A stretch of 64,000 nucleotides of DNA from Skeletonema tropicum (taxonomy: Eukaryota; Bacillariophyta; Thalassiosirophyceae; Thalassiosirales; Thalassiosiraceae), in contig CM074135.1 of assembly GCA_037178625.1 (NCBI GenBank), positions 498,001-562,000 of the forward strand, written 5' to 3'. Below, piece by piece: positions 52,429-63,802 of the stretch. Each line of letters opens with the position of its first letter. Positions within the stretch are counted from its first letter, which is position 1. Under the pieces are notes generated by a model. That model saw only the letters and a list, made by a program, of their open reading frames with translations. It searched no databases and was not told where the DNA came from. Position numbers and translations under genes: made by a program.

Positions 52429-53634
52429 TTACACCGTAGTCTTCACAAGAGGTGCCTCCTCAGTCCCCCTCACACCCAACCTCCCCACCTCCTCCTTATC
52501 CAACTGCTCATACGTCTGCCCCATCGCCAACTCGGCCGCAGCCTGCTTCTCCCCCGGTAACAACTGTTGCATAATCGCATATGTCGCCCGTGCCACATCT
52601 TCACTCACCCCCCCATCCTTATCCAACACCAATCGATCCAATGCGACACTGAGTGATTCAGCGGGGGGATAGTATCCCTCGGAATTGGCGACGCTTACCC
52701 CCTCAAAGGTTTTTCCTGTGGCTTCGGGTGTTACCAATAAATCAACCAGGATAGTAGCTACATCCTCACGATTGATCCGTCCTACTGCGACATCCCCCTG
52801 ACTAAAAACTGGACGTGAATTCTTGGGCCATTTGTCATTCAACCCACCTGGACGAAAGATTGTATATTCGGCACCACAGTTACGCAACTCCTCCTCACTT
52901 TGTTTCTTAACACCTAAAATACCAAAGGGGTTTAATCGTACAATTGGAATGGCCGCACAGCCTTCGAGTGCAGATTTCTTTTCATCGGTCCAATCTGGTC
53001 GAGTGACTCCTGCACTCGACAACATAACCACCTTTGGCAGTGGTTGTGATTTGTCACTACCACTCACCAATGTCCGTTTGGGTGAGTTCTTCAACGCCTC
53101 CCCCAGCGCAGGCAAACCAACTGCATCAATTGATCCTTGACTATTCGTCGCAAATCCAAATATTGCCGATACCTTTGTCCAAATACTTTGATCGGGTGAG
53201 TCACTAAACCCAGTGGCACACCACATGGCACAATCTGCTCCAGTCGATTGAATCGCATCAATCACATCTTGTTTGGAACCCAAATCAGTCTTGCGAATGG
53301 TAAGGAGTGAATTGGTCGGGTCGAATGTTTGAGTGGCCTTGTCGGTATCACGAACTAGTGCGACGACGGGTACATTTTGGGAGAGGAGTTTTTGAACGAC
53401 AAGTTTCCCACAGCGGCCGGTTGCTCCGGCGACGGCTACTTTTTTAACGATGGTTGAGAGGGGCGGTTTGGGTGGTTGTTCTTTGGTGCGTTCGGGTGGG
53501 GTTGAGAAGAGAGTTGTGGTGGTGGATATTGTGCGTGGTGTGGTGGAGAGAGATGTAGTTTGAAAGGCGCTGCTGCTTGAGGAGAGCGATAGAATCGCTA
53601 CTAATGCAGCTATTGTTGATGGTCGGATCATCAT
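52429..53634 (-). CDS. NAD(P)-binding NmrA-like atypical SDR, plastid-targeted
   Basis: A 401-residue single-exon protein. The signal peptide ends SSSSAFQTT, an SAF-type plastid junction, followed by a Ser/Thr-rich transit region. The Rossmann fold starts with KKVAVAGATGRCGKLVV (GATGRCG about 70-76) and continues with VVALVRDTDKA, VVMLSSAGVTRPDW and the substrate-side segment EYTIFRPGGLNDKWPKNSRP, typical of atypical short-chain dehydrogenases of the NmrA/HCF173 type. In plastids, relatives act as reductases or as assembly and translation factors for photosystem II. The strict catalytic YxxxK is not evident, so a non-enzymatic role is possible. It is convergent with the ABM gene. Confidence 0.82.
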   Translation of the reverse strand: MMIRPSTIAALVAILSLSSSSSAFQTTSLSTTPRTISTTTTLFSTPPERTKEQPPKPPLSTIVKKVAVAGATGRCGKLVVQKLLSQNVPVVALVRDTDKATQTFDPTNSLLTIRKTDLGSKQDVIDAIQSTGADCAMWCATGFSDSPDQSIWTKVSAIFGFATNSQGSIDAVGLPALGEALKNSPKRTLVSGSDKSQPLPKVVMLSSAGVTRPDWTDEKKSALEGCAAIPIVRLNPFGILGVKKQSEEELRNCGAEYTIFRPGGLNDKWPKNSRPVFSQGDVAVGRINREDVATILVDLLVTPEATGKTFEGVSVANSEGYYPPAESLSVALDRLVLDKDGGVSEDVARATYAIMQQLLPGEKQAAAELAMGQTYEQLDKEEVGRLGVRGTEEAPLVKTTV

Positions 53635-54008
53635 GATGTTGCTGTTGTCTTGCTCTGCTGTCTAGCTATATACACTGAATTGAATCTAATGATTGAGCGT
53701 AAGTAGCCAGGTAGTAGTGGAGTTCTCAAGAGTCAGCAATTGTGTATGTGTAGGATGAGGTGGTCGACATCATGATGTTGTTAGTTGAGGTTGTGGAGGT
53801 TGCTGGAACTCGAAGGTGGTCGTGTCGGCGGCAAGTTTTCAGAGTATCTTTGCCTTTCGCGCCATAATTTCCAATCAAAAGATACCCATCTGATCTGACA
53901 GCCACACATCAAAGACATCAACCATGGCACTTGCAACTTGCACTACTGATTGCACTGCATCTGAATCTTCATAAGTAGCTACTATTGAATTATATATCAA
54001 CGATCAAA
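53635..54008. promoter_or_regulatory. Divergent promoter region, NmrA-like and TRMT2A-like genes
   Basis: 374 bp between divergent starts. TTTCGCGCC at about 53857 fits the E2F consensus (TTTSSCGC), 150 bp before the TRMT2A ATG. Nothing else is recognised. Confidence 0.35.
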
Positions 54009-55048
54009 ATGGATGAAGGAGAACAACCACCGCCAGCAGCCGCAGAGGCAAACGAGGAGGCCACCAAACAGACTACAGAGGCGATGGAAGTAGAGAAAAC
54101 ATCATCAGCAACTCCAGCTGATGATGACAGCGCCAAGCAACCTACCGACACAACGTCGCCACCACCACCAACATCAACTACCACAACCGACAACAACAAC
54201 AACAACAACATCGATCGTCACTGGGATCAAACCAACAAAAAGGTAGTAGTTCGCAACGTCCTCAAATTCCTCCGTCCCAAGGAAGTCACCAAACTAACCA
54301 CCGAATGGCTCAAGGGCAAAGAACATCTCAACATTAACATCATCAAGGTGAAAAAACCACCCAAAGATAATTGGATCAAGGTTACACTAGAGGATGAGAG
54401 TATGGTCGATCCATTCATTGAGTTGATTAATACTGGTGGAGAGGGTGGGAAGGCTATTACGAATGCACGGGGGGGGAGTTTGTTTGCCAAACGTGCCAAT
54501 GAAAATCAACGTGACGACAACAACAACAACAGTCACCAGAATGACAACAACAATAATCGGAAGCGTGGTAGAGATGGGAATGATACCAACGAACAACACG
54601 AGAAGAAACGAGCAGCACAAATGAAAATACTCACCACAGACGAAGTACGAGATGCCATAACCCCCCTCTGGCGATTACCCTACCCGGAACAACTCAAGGT
54701 CAAATCACGTGAAATGATTCATAAATGTGCCATGAAAATCATCAAGGAAATCAAGGGTAAGTTTCGTTTGTTGGAACAAGAGGCACGGAGAGGACAGAGG
54801 GAGAAGGTGTCGAAAATTTATGAGTGGGTGGGGGAGCGGAGGGCGATTGAGATGGAGGATGTTGTGGCGAGTCCGAGGTTGTTGGAGTATCGGAATAAGT
54901 GTGAGTTTACTTGTGGATATAGACATATTAAGGTTGAAGAGAAGAAGGAGGAGGAAGATGCGGTGAAGAAGGTTGGAGATGATGAGATTAAGGCTGGAGA
55001 AGATGGGGCTACTGATACTGCTGATGATGTGGCCAAGGAAGCAGCGGA

Positions 55049-55092
<44 letters not shown>

Positions 55093-56291
55093 AAGAAGAA
55101 GTATCAACACCAGAGGAAACGATCCAAAAGATTCCAGCTGCTGGCTTCCTCGCACAAGGATGGAGCGGAGGCGTCTACCTGCCACACTGCTTGCAAAACA
55201 TGCCCGATTGGTCTTGTGCCCTCGCCGACATATTCAATGAGTTCCTCGCCACAACATCTATCCCACCCTATGATTCCAAAGTGCACAGAGGAATATGGAG
55301 GACAATCACTCTACGATGTTCGTTGCGCACCCGGGAAATTATGGTCATTGTAGTCCACGCTCCTGCTGGAGGAGGTGTCGGAAAGAGAGACTGTGGGACG
55401 GATGATTACTCTGCCATATTTGAGGGGGAGAAGCAGAGATTGGTGGATATGCTGACTAAAGATGCTATTCCAACACCATCGAGAGACTTTCCTGAGGGTT
55501 ACCAAAAAGAAGAGGAAGAGTCAAGTTGTGAAGGCATGAAAGTGACATCTATCTTCTTTCAGGAGTACGTCGGTTTGTCCAATCCACCTCCGGAGCATCC
55601 AGTCCAGCACATTTACGGCAAGAAATCTTTGGAGGAGCGGTTGGGTAAATGTACCTTCCAGATCTCTCCGGGGGCATTCTTCCAAACCAATACTCAGGGT
55701 GCAGAAGTTTTGTATGATATTGTTGTGAATCGCATCAAGGAAGTGACTACCAATCCAAAAGACACGCTGCTCGTGGATGTTTGTTGTGGAACTGGAACGA
55801 TTGGTTTGACTTGCTTAAAGGAAGGAGTAGTTGGGAAGTTAGTAGGCGTGGACATATCCGAACCAGCTATTGCCGATGCAGTATTGAATGCAACGAAGAA
55901 TGGTTATACCGACAGCGCCACAACTCGATTTGTCGCAAGCCCAGCTGAGAAGGTGTTACCGAATGAAATGAAAAACATTCCCAAAGATTGTCCGGTCGTT
56001 GCTGTGGTGGATCCTGCAAGAGATGGATTACATGGAGTTGTTATACGCACTCTTCGTTCGAATGAGAGGATTCAGAGGCTTGTGTATGTGTCTTGTAATC
56101 CAACTGGTACATTGGCTCGAGACGCCGCAATACTTTGCAGTCCTCCTACGAAGAAGTACCCAGGTAGGCCTTTCAAACCTACCATGTCACAGCCTGTTGA
56201 TATGTTTCCCTCAACCAAGCATTGTGAAATGGTCATGACGTTTGATCGAATGAGCGTTGAGGAGTACGAGCAATATCATGGTAAAGCATGA
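54009..56291 (+). CDS. TRMT2A: tRNA (uracil-5-)-methyltransferase, TRMT2A-like
   Basis: A 760-residue single-exon protein from ATG 54009 (MDEGEQPPPAAAEANEE). An acidic and Asn-rich N-terminus leads to an RRM-like region (KVVVRNVLKFLRPKEVTKLTTEWLKGKEHLNI). It then has the class I SAM-methyltransferase of the RumA/TrmA type: YRNKCEFTCGY, FQISPGAFFQTNTQGAE, DVCCGTGTIGLTCL (SAM motif I, about 588), VVDPARDGLH and YVSCNPTGTLARD with the catalytic Cys about 694. TRMT2A makes m5U54 in cytosolic tRNAs. Two low-complexity inserts are seen, including an Ala run encoded by a GCA tract (about 55050-55090), which is slippage-prone. The length is above the family average because of these inserts. Confidence 0.93.
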
Positions 56292-57005
56292 GAAGGCTGG
56301 AATGGTAAATCAATCCCACTTTGATTGTTTAGACAGGAGAGCTCTCTTGGTCACTCGCTGCTCTCTGAAGATAGAGGCATTAAATGAACATCAGGCTAAC
56401 AAGTATTATATCAAAGTAACATTAATGAAACTCCTACACCCTACTTATTGTGACTGTGTGCGCAGTGTTAACACCTATGTCTTAAAGGGAACAGCAAACA
56501 ACTTATGCTACGACCATACTTACAGCGAACCGAGACGAGGGAAGCAACTGTGATAGTGAAAGTAAATGCTTTGAAGAGCAATCTCCTGGAGTCAGCAGGT
56601 GACCGTGGCGAATCTAAGGACATCGGCAATTGTGTATCCATCACACACATGGCTTCCGTAAGATATTGCATGCTAATGATAGACGAATCATTTCCCTCGA
56701 TAGTCAAATAAGACGAAATGATCAAATCAGTGCATTGATAGAGAATCTTGTCGAAGGAGATTGGCCCTTACTGTTCCTATGTAGCAATGACATTCATTTA
56801 CTAAGTCGCTAACAGTTTAATTTAACATGCTGATTATCTATTTTAGCTCGGCATCTGTACAGTGGAAGGCGTTTCATCTTTCTTTTTCTTAGTGAATCAG
56901 AATTAGCATTAGCGGTTCGTCATTGTTACTATGTACATGTGTCCATCTGCTGGCAAATACTGGCAGTCCCAACAGAGGGCTTGGCTGATCCCTTCCTTAA
57001 TGCTT
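56292..57005. other. Intergenic
   Basis: No credible gene is seen; only short frames without recognisable motifs. Confidence 0.4.
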
Positions 57006-57509
57006 CTATCCGTTCGAGATCGAGGCCGATGTGGCTCGTGTCGTGATCGTCGTGGGGTGGTTCAAACTATCAGACGAGGAGGTCACGTCAGTCTCAGCAG
57101 TATCAGACCGCTTCTTTGTCTTTCGTGATGGACAAAATGATAGCTGCCTGATAAGATCAAGAACGCATCCACTTTTATCTGCTGCTCCGCCACTAACACC
57201 TGTCCGCCTAACCTGACATTCCTCCGAGCAATCCTTTGTGTCTGCACATTCTACACCCAACAAAACGGAGCTTCCACTAGAGCTCCATGACACACTGAGA
57301 GGATCTGTGGTCATGGACGTGGAGGGCTTCAGGCAGATATCGCTGTCAAGGCTTTTCGAAGCGCTTGACGACCATCCAATGAAGGATGAGCTCCGATGAG
57401 CTGCTTTGGATGATGTGGTGGTAGACGAGTAGCTCTCATCGGAGGAATGACGCTGCAGCTCCGGTTTCTGCTTCTGCAATTTTTGCCTTCGATTCCCGAA
57501 AAGCATCAT
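57006..57509 (-). CDS. Hypothetical Ser-rich basic protein
   Basis: A 167-residue frame from two adjacent ATGs at 57509/57506 (MMLFGNRRQKLQKQKPELQ). Ser/Thr-rich (about a third of residues), basic at the start, no membrane segment and no known domain. It begins 4 bp after the stop of the next frame upstream (57514-57810), so the two may be parts of one gene separated by a lesion or a missed intron. The coding potential looks moderate. Confidence 0.35.
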   Translation of the reverse strand: MMLFGNRRQKLQKQKPELQRHSSDESYSSTTTSSKAAHRSSSFIGWSSSASKSLDSDICLKPSTSMTTDPLSVSWSSSGSSVLLGVECADTKDCSEECQVRRTGVSGGAADKSGCVLDLIRQLSFCPSRKTKKRSDTAETDVTSSSDSLNHPTTITTRATSASISNG

Positions 57510-57513
57510 GATG

Positions 57514-57810
57514 TTATTTATGGCAGGCAGGGTGCTCTATTTGATTATTCAGTTGGTGTGAGGTAATTGTCGCCAATATTGTCGATACCAAAAGCCCTTT
57601 GACGTACCCCAATTGCTGCATTTCCATGGATGATATGCCGCGTGCGTGCTGCGACATCATGCTTGTGCTCATGCTCAAGCACAACTTCCACGCACCTCCG
57701 CGGATTTGAGCGGAAAGGGAAGAATCTTCAGAACCCTCATTGGCAGGAGTCCCAAAAGACAGAGATACAAATGACGACAGAACGACAAGAAACGTTCTCG
57801 ACTTAATCAT
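57514..57810 (-). CDS. Hypothetical small secreted or membrane protein
   Basis: A 98-residue frame from ATG 57810 with a good signal peptide (MIKSRTFLVVLSSFVSLSFG-TPANEG). It then has a short luminal stretch and a second hydrophobic segment (LGYVKGLLVSTILATITSHQ) that could span the membrane. No family is recognised. A basic Ser-rich frame follows immediately and could be its cytosolic tail if the two are one gene. Confidence 0.4.
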   Translation of the reverse strand: MIKSRTFLVVLSSFVSLSFGTPANEGSEDSSLSAQIRGGAWKLCLSMSTSMMSQHARGISSMEMQQLGYVKGLLVSTILATITSHQLNNQIEHPACHK

Positions 57811-58101
57811 TCAACTTTACATCTAATTCTATCAAATTTAATCTCAGGTACAAAAATACAACACGTCATCTTCCTGAGCTGGCGAAAACCGGTCAAAAAT
57901 GCAGACAGACCGATTCGAGGGTGGCGTGGCCTTCCTGAATTCTTCAAGCAGAAGATCGCGGTCTCACCGGCTGCTGTTTGAGTTGCACTCCGCTCTCCGC
58001 TCTCCGCTCTCCTTGTCATTGAAGCGATTTGATTTTTTCTGCAACGATGCCGAGCGTCCACAATCACTTCCTCATCATCTCAAAGACATCACCAAAAAAA
58101 T

Positions 58102-59422
58102 ATGATGACAATGAACTCCAGCGTGGGTGGGTACTCCCAGTACCACGAATCACGTATAGGGGGTGAAATTGTCGGCAACCTAACTCGAGGGTGTATCATC
58201 TCACGGTTAGAGGTCATGCGCAGCCAAGAGCAGTCGACATATAGTTACAGAAATTATAAGCCGCCGGCATTCCCCCATCAAAATAATAGAAATGGTACAG
58301 ATGAATCCACCCCGATCCTCAACTCTTCATGGAGAGAGAAAATATGTCACTGGTCATTCAATGTTATTGATCATTTTGACCTATCTCGTGAAGTTGTGGC
58401 GGTGTCGATGTCGCTCTTCGATCGGTTCCTCGCAACTCGTGGCAATCGATGCAATGGTAGCACCGCCCTGTTGGTATCGCTGACAACACTGCACATTGCT
58501 ATAAAAGTGAATGAAGTACGAAAGATCAAATTAGGCACGTTGGCGAATCTCAGCCGTGGGCAATTCGGCCCTGCACATATTGAAGAGATGGAGTGGGACG
58601 TGTTGACAAGATTGGAGTGGAAAATACATCCTCCAACGAGCATGTCCTTCATATCGCATCTATTACTACTGCTGCCCCCACAGGTAGACGATGCGTGTAA
58701 AGAAGAGATTTATGCCTTATCAAGATACATCACAGAGCTCTCCGTTTGTGACTCTGCCTTTGTTGAGATAAATCCCTCATCTGTTGCTTTTGCAGCAATC
58801 CTAAACTCCCTCGAGGATCGCAAGTATAGAAAATTCATTTCGTCATCAAGTACGAGATCAGTTTGTGAGATCGATCGAGCGTCATGTTGATATACGTCAA
58901 CATGATGAGCATGTTGCCATGGCACGTCCAAAATTAAGGAAGTTACTCAAGAATAGTTTTGCTCAAGATGCATCCTCTCATGGTGGTAGCTCGAGCCAAA
59001 TGACCCCCCAGCAGCAGCAACATCATGCTCAATCCGTCTCTTCTGTGGCCGGCTCAATGAACAGTATGCAGATTCAAGATTCGAATAGTAAGTTGGACGA
59101 CTCATCGATATCGTCGAAAATCTCTCGTCTCTCAGGCCGCTCCCATCATTCAAGGTCGAGCAGTTTAGATAGCAATCTCAGTGTCAATCGACGCAGAGTC
59201 GTTCCTGTTGGGGGCGGTAGCAGCAATACCAATAATAACAACAACAACGCCATGTTGTCACAAGCATCACCATATAATCGAGCGAGACCTCCTCCCTCCC
59301 CCGGCAATCGAAGCATGTCAAGTACGGTCATGTCTACGTCTCCCTGTAGTCTATCGTCTCGGTCTACACGAAGTGTCTTCTCGAGGGGAAGTAGGGTGTC
59401 GCCTATGGCACTATTAGGCTGA
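58102..59422 (+). CDS. Diatom-type cyclin, one frameshift
   Basis: The first frame (58102-58890) has an N-terminal stretch (SRLEVMRSQEQSTYSYRNY) and the cyclin box: WREKICHWSFNVIDHFDLSR, VAVSMSLFDRFLATRG, ALLVSLTTLHIAIKVNE, the helix EMEWDVLTRLEWKIHPPT and a second cyclin fold with YALSRYITELSVCD. After YRKF the frame drifts and ends. Skipping one base in the AAAA run at 58830-58833 leads into FRHQVRDQFVRSIERHVDI, a natural continuation, and a Ser/Asn-rich tail ending PMALLG at 59422. Cyclins of this type are expanded in diatoms and link signals to cell-cycle kinases. Either an assembly indel or a recent mutation is involved. The joined protein would be about 440 residues. Confidence 0.75.
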
Positions 59423-59689
59423 TTTACACCCCTCTCTAGAGACACTTATAGACCATTTGCACAAAGCAGACATAGAGGAATTCATAGACATAGACAAAAT
59501 CTCCAGATCGGATTCGGCAGGGTATACCCACTCACATCACAGATGATGTAAACAATGATAAACTAATACCACATATAAACAGCAAAATCATTTTATTAGT
59601 TTGAGAGTGTTCTTTGTTGATAGATACACTTCTTATTATCATTTGCTGTGATGTGTCACAACAATTTATTTTAATCTATTGTGAAACTT
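59423..59689. other. Intergenic, convergent 3' ends
   Basis: It separates the 3' ends of the cyclin and cyclophilin genes. Nothing recognisable. Confidence 0.35.
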
Positions 59690-60394
59690 TTATCGAAGCT
59701 GGCCCGAGTCAGATATTACCACGGGTACGCGTGTTCTACCTGATGCACTACCAACTTGCTCAATGGCCGCAACAACATCCATACCGCTTACTACTTTGCC
59801 AAAAACAACGTGCTTGTTATCTAACCATGGGGTTTCTGCCGTGCAGAGGAAGAATTGAGATCCATTAGTGTTTTTGCCTGCATTCGCCATTGATAAACAT
59901 CCTGGTCCAGTGTGCTTGAGTTTGAAGTTTTCATCATCGAAACTAGTACCCTATCATGGATGATAGCGTGGAGTTGATGTAAAAGATACGACTTTAGAAT
60001 TGGACCGCCGTCTGAAGCTACGCACGAAATTATTAATCACCATACTTACGTAAATTGACTCCCCACCTCTACCATTGTGTTTCGTAAAATCGCCACCCTG
60101 ACACATAAATCCAGGAATGACACGATGAAAGCTACTTCCCTTGAAATGAAGGATTTTACCCGATCGGCCGACACCCTTCTCCCCCGTGCAAAGACATCTC
60201 TGCAAATACGAGCGTAAAGATAGGTTTAGTTCGAGAAATTCAACTGCATCACATCAGAAAGAGATATCATGTTGTTCACATACAAAGTTCTCGGCTGTTT
60301 TGGGCACGACATCGGCTCTCAACTCCATCTCCACCCGCCCCTTTGACGAGCCTCCAATACTGATATCAAAGAAGACCACTGGATTCTCTGCCAT
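59690..60394 (-). CDS. Cyclophilin A-type peptidyl-prolyl isomerase
   Basis: Three exons, 60394-60284, 60199-60050 and 59950-59690, with two small introns (84 and 99 nt, GTATGT...TTGCAG and GTAAGT...GATAG), all joined in phase 0. The 173-residue product is full-length for a single-domain cyclophilin: [50 protein letters not shown] (catalytic Arg and the FMCQGGD loop), [23 protein letters not shown] (substrate and cyclosporin site with the conserved Trp) and [14 protein letters not shown]. No targeting signal is seen, so it is probably cytosolic or nuclear. Confidence 0.95.
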
Positions 60395-61189
60395 GATGAT
60401 TAGATAGTAAGAAGTAATGAAGGAGGGGCCGAGAGCAACAAATCTACGGTACTTAAGTTGTTGTTGTATCCAAGCTTCGTTCAAAGCTTGAGCTTGTTTA
60501 AATGGGTTAGTCGAGCGAAGCAGAGCTTACCGGTCATTTCGCTTGAAATTCCTGTCCGTCCGTCCGTCGTGGACAAAAATCAAACCTCTGACAATTTGGT
60601 GCGTGGGAAGGCCAACCCAAAATCAAACCACCTGAAATTTGGCGCGACATCAGTCCGAAAAGAATAGATGAGAAATGAGAAATGAGAAGATGGAATAGAG
60701 AAGCAATAGCATGTTGTGAATAGAGGGATTAAAGATATATAATGCTTATGACATGGACAACGGTGTATCGCTTGCAGGTATAAGGAGAGAAGCAACACTC
60801 AAAGCGAATTGTGATACTTATGGAATTGAATATACAATATCGTTCCTACCACAAACGAGACAAAGAATGAGCGAACGACAAGACATCGACATCTTCGATT
60901 GCTTACATAAGTTGTGTCTTTACGAAGCTTGAGCTGCTGCGTACAATGTGGGGCTTTAGGTTATTTCGTGCTATTGTTACGGTAAACTAGAGTAAGAGTG
61001 TTGTGAGTTGTGATGACTTGATTTTTTTGGCTTTACTGAACCCTTTGACGTGACCACATAACAGTAACGTCACTAGTAGATGGATGAAGATAGATAGATA
61101 CATAGATAGATTATGTAGTTACTACTAACTACCGTAATAGGTATTACGTCGGTCACCAGTAGATAGAACGTCACTAATACGTAAGGAAG
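60395..61189. other. Upstream region of cyclophilin, otherwise gene-free
   Basis: AAAATCAAACC followed by CTCTGACAATTTGGTGCG (about 60575-60605) recurs as AAAATCAAACC and ACCTGAAATTTGGCGCG (about 60620-60650). The second ends in an E2F-like TTTGGCGC, about 250 bp upstream of the cyclophilin start. GTCCGTCC is tandemly repeated just before. No gene is seen; GATA-type repeats lie at about 61086-61110. Confidence 0.35.
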
Positions 61190-63213
61190 TACCAGTCTAA
61201 AACTAGTCTGTACCTTAATTTTCAGGACATCTTTGCACTCTTCGATCTCGATCAATTTCCAGCCGATTAAGCCGGCCATTGAAGCTGACTGCAGCTGAGA
61301 TAATGCTCATTCATGCACGTCCAATTATCACTATGATCGGTAGGGGATTGACTGAGATCGAAGCACTCAAAGAATGTTATATTGATTGATTTGGACGCTT
61401 TTAGACCCCGAATCAGTCTGTTCCTTTATCGCCAATAGTCATCTTTGTCGCATAAAAAAACGTAATAAAGCCAATAGTTGGCGATAATCGAGATCTAACT
61501 CAATCCAAAAATTCAGGAAATCTTTTCATTTCCATTTCACAAGCCGCATCGTTTCATTCGTCGACTCTTTGTCCCCCCTTACAGTAATACGCAGGGGTCC
61601 ACGCCAATAAATTACTGCGCCCCGTCCTCTCCACTCCCTTGGCATGCTCTGAATTGAATTTTGGGCCTGGTGTAGTCACCAATGACTCTCAGTACACTCT
61701 GAAATGACCGTGTGTCAAAAATAGATACTTCGTCTCCATGACAATATAATCCCTTTGGGGCGCTGGTGTTTGTCTCAAGGTTCCCCTCCCGTCTTACAAA
61801 GCGTTATTATGGTCATAGTGAAGAATGGGTGCGGTTGGGATGTTTCGTCAACCGTTATTTAGAAGATAATTTGATGTGACGTAAATAATGACTTCACCCG
61901 GGAGGGGCGGATCAAAACTAATATTGCAGCAGCAGCAGTCATCATTGAAGAATCAGGTAACGCCACTGCATCAATCAATAAAAGATTCGTCAACATCATA
62001 GAGAGTTTCATCCACAGTGTGATAACTCTCTAGGGAGACAAAATATTTGGAGATTTCTTGGGGGGGAGTGTTACCAGATTGGAGAAATCTTCCTTGTGTC
62101 TGCAGTCTACAGACTCTATTGCTTCTCATTAGTGAAAGATCCATCGTGGATGATGGCTACTGTTTTGAGACAAAGCAACAACGACGATGCTGTGCTGGTT
62201 TATTCATCAAGCTGGTGTAATCAATTACATGAAGATTACACGAAAGGAGGGGAGAAAGTAGGGAGGGAGCTGGAGTCGACTATGAGGAGGGAGTTAGGTG
62301 GCTGATCAAGAAGTGAAGTTCACAGATTGCGGTAGTCAGTGTCTATACAATTACAAGTAGTAATGTGTCGAGCTAGAAGTGCTGCCAACTAATAAGACAA
62401 TTCAGCATCACTGGACTCTCGGATGTTCCAAGTCCCCATGATTTTGCGTCACTAACTCTACACGTCTGCCTCGTCGAATATTCTTCTTCTCCCCATAAAC
62501 ATTGGCATGAGCTTGTTCAGCAGATGCATCACTTTCTAGGTGTACGATTCGATGATTGATTTGCCGTTCCTTCAGATCGGCAGGCAATTTTTGGGACGGA
62601 GGTGGAGGCGCAACGATGCATATTGATTCTTCTTTGGCCGCCTAGAGATATCTGCCGCCGCCGACTGTCATTACTGTCTCTATCGTCTTCATGGCAACGC
62701 TTGTGTCCACTAGCAGTTATCGGCCGTTCTCCCTCGGCGTGCGGAAGAGAGATGCGATGGCGTGGAACTTCCGACTGTCGGCATCGTCAAATAATTCGCC
62801 GTAAAGGAAGAGCCGCAGAGTTGTCTAGATGCTATCACTATGGTAATTATTTAGGCGCTGCCATTCATGGATGCGGTTAGCATTGATATCATCATCAATG
62901 CAATGCAGCGATACTTCGTACGACTGGCGTATCTCGACGTATGTACGAGCAAAAAGATTCCCTGAAACTGAAATCACACCTCAAAACACAGCAATTCAGC
63001 ATTGTCGACAATACAGCGTTCGATCTGCCCCTATACCGCCGCGGCGGCCAATACCGAGCATAGCAACCTCCTCTACAATGTCCTCGCCGACTCCCCCTGG
63101 CTTGGTTTCACTCAAATCGGACAAGAAGGCGTCCGGAACGGACAGATAGAAAATTCAGGACATCTTAAGGGACAGACTCGTTCTTAAAGGTACAGACTAG
63201 TTTTAGACTGGTA
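61190..63213. repeat. 2-kb stretch bounded by a perfect 25-bp inverted repeat
   Basis: TACCAGTCTAAAACTAGTCT at 61190 (running to 61214) is exactly repeated in inverse at 63189-63213. TTCAGGACATC follows the left arm and also lies just inside the right arm in the same direction. No transposase, LTR or credible gene was found between; short frames at 62096 and 62602 lack recognisable domains. Candidate non-autonomous element. Confidence 0.45.
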
Positions 63214-63802
63214 TCGTCACTGTTACGTATGAAGTACGTACCTGATCGCGGATCTGAGACGACGTGTCTCTTTGACAATTCAGTGATCACGGCAAGCAAG
63301 TCTCCACATGTCTCATGTCTCTCGATCCCATCACATCGTACTTCTTTGCTCCAATCATGTCATGTACATAGCTCCTGAAGCTGGTGGAATTTGAGCCTCA
63401 CAACAGCTCACAACTCACAATACACTGGTTTCAAAGGAGAGTTTGAACTCGCGTCTCGTGTCGGCAAACATTCTGAAGACAGTCTTATGGTGACGTGTCC
63501 AAGTATTGTAGTTATTCATCAAAAAGAAGAGTGTTTGTTTATTTACTTTGATTATTCACACGAAGAGATGCTCAAAGACCGCGCAGCTATTTTGTCAGGT
63601 TGAACGAATGGATCCTTATTGAATCCCATCCGTGTCATCCGTCATTACAATAACCTGGTCTTCACACATCATTCTTCACAACAAGTTAGAGATTGTTTTG
63701 TATTCGCGAGCTGGCTAAGGACGAGAAGGCATCTCCCACATCCCACATAAGTAGAAGAGTGATTACCTCTCGCCCTCATCGGATCCAACACGCTTAACTG
63801 GA

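Noticed and set aside
63420..63470. Sequence resembling a tRNA T-arm (GTTTGAACTCGCG)
   Set aside because: No cloverleaf could be formed with flanking sequence; no acceptor or anticodon stem was found.
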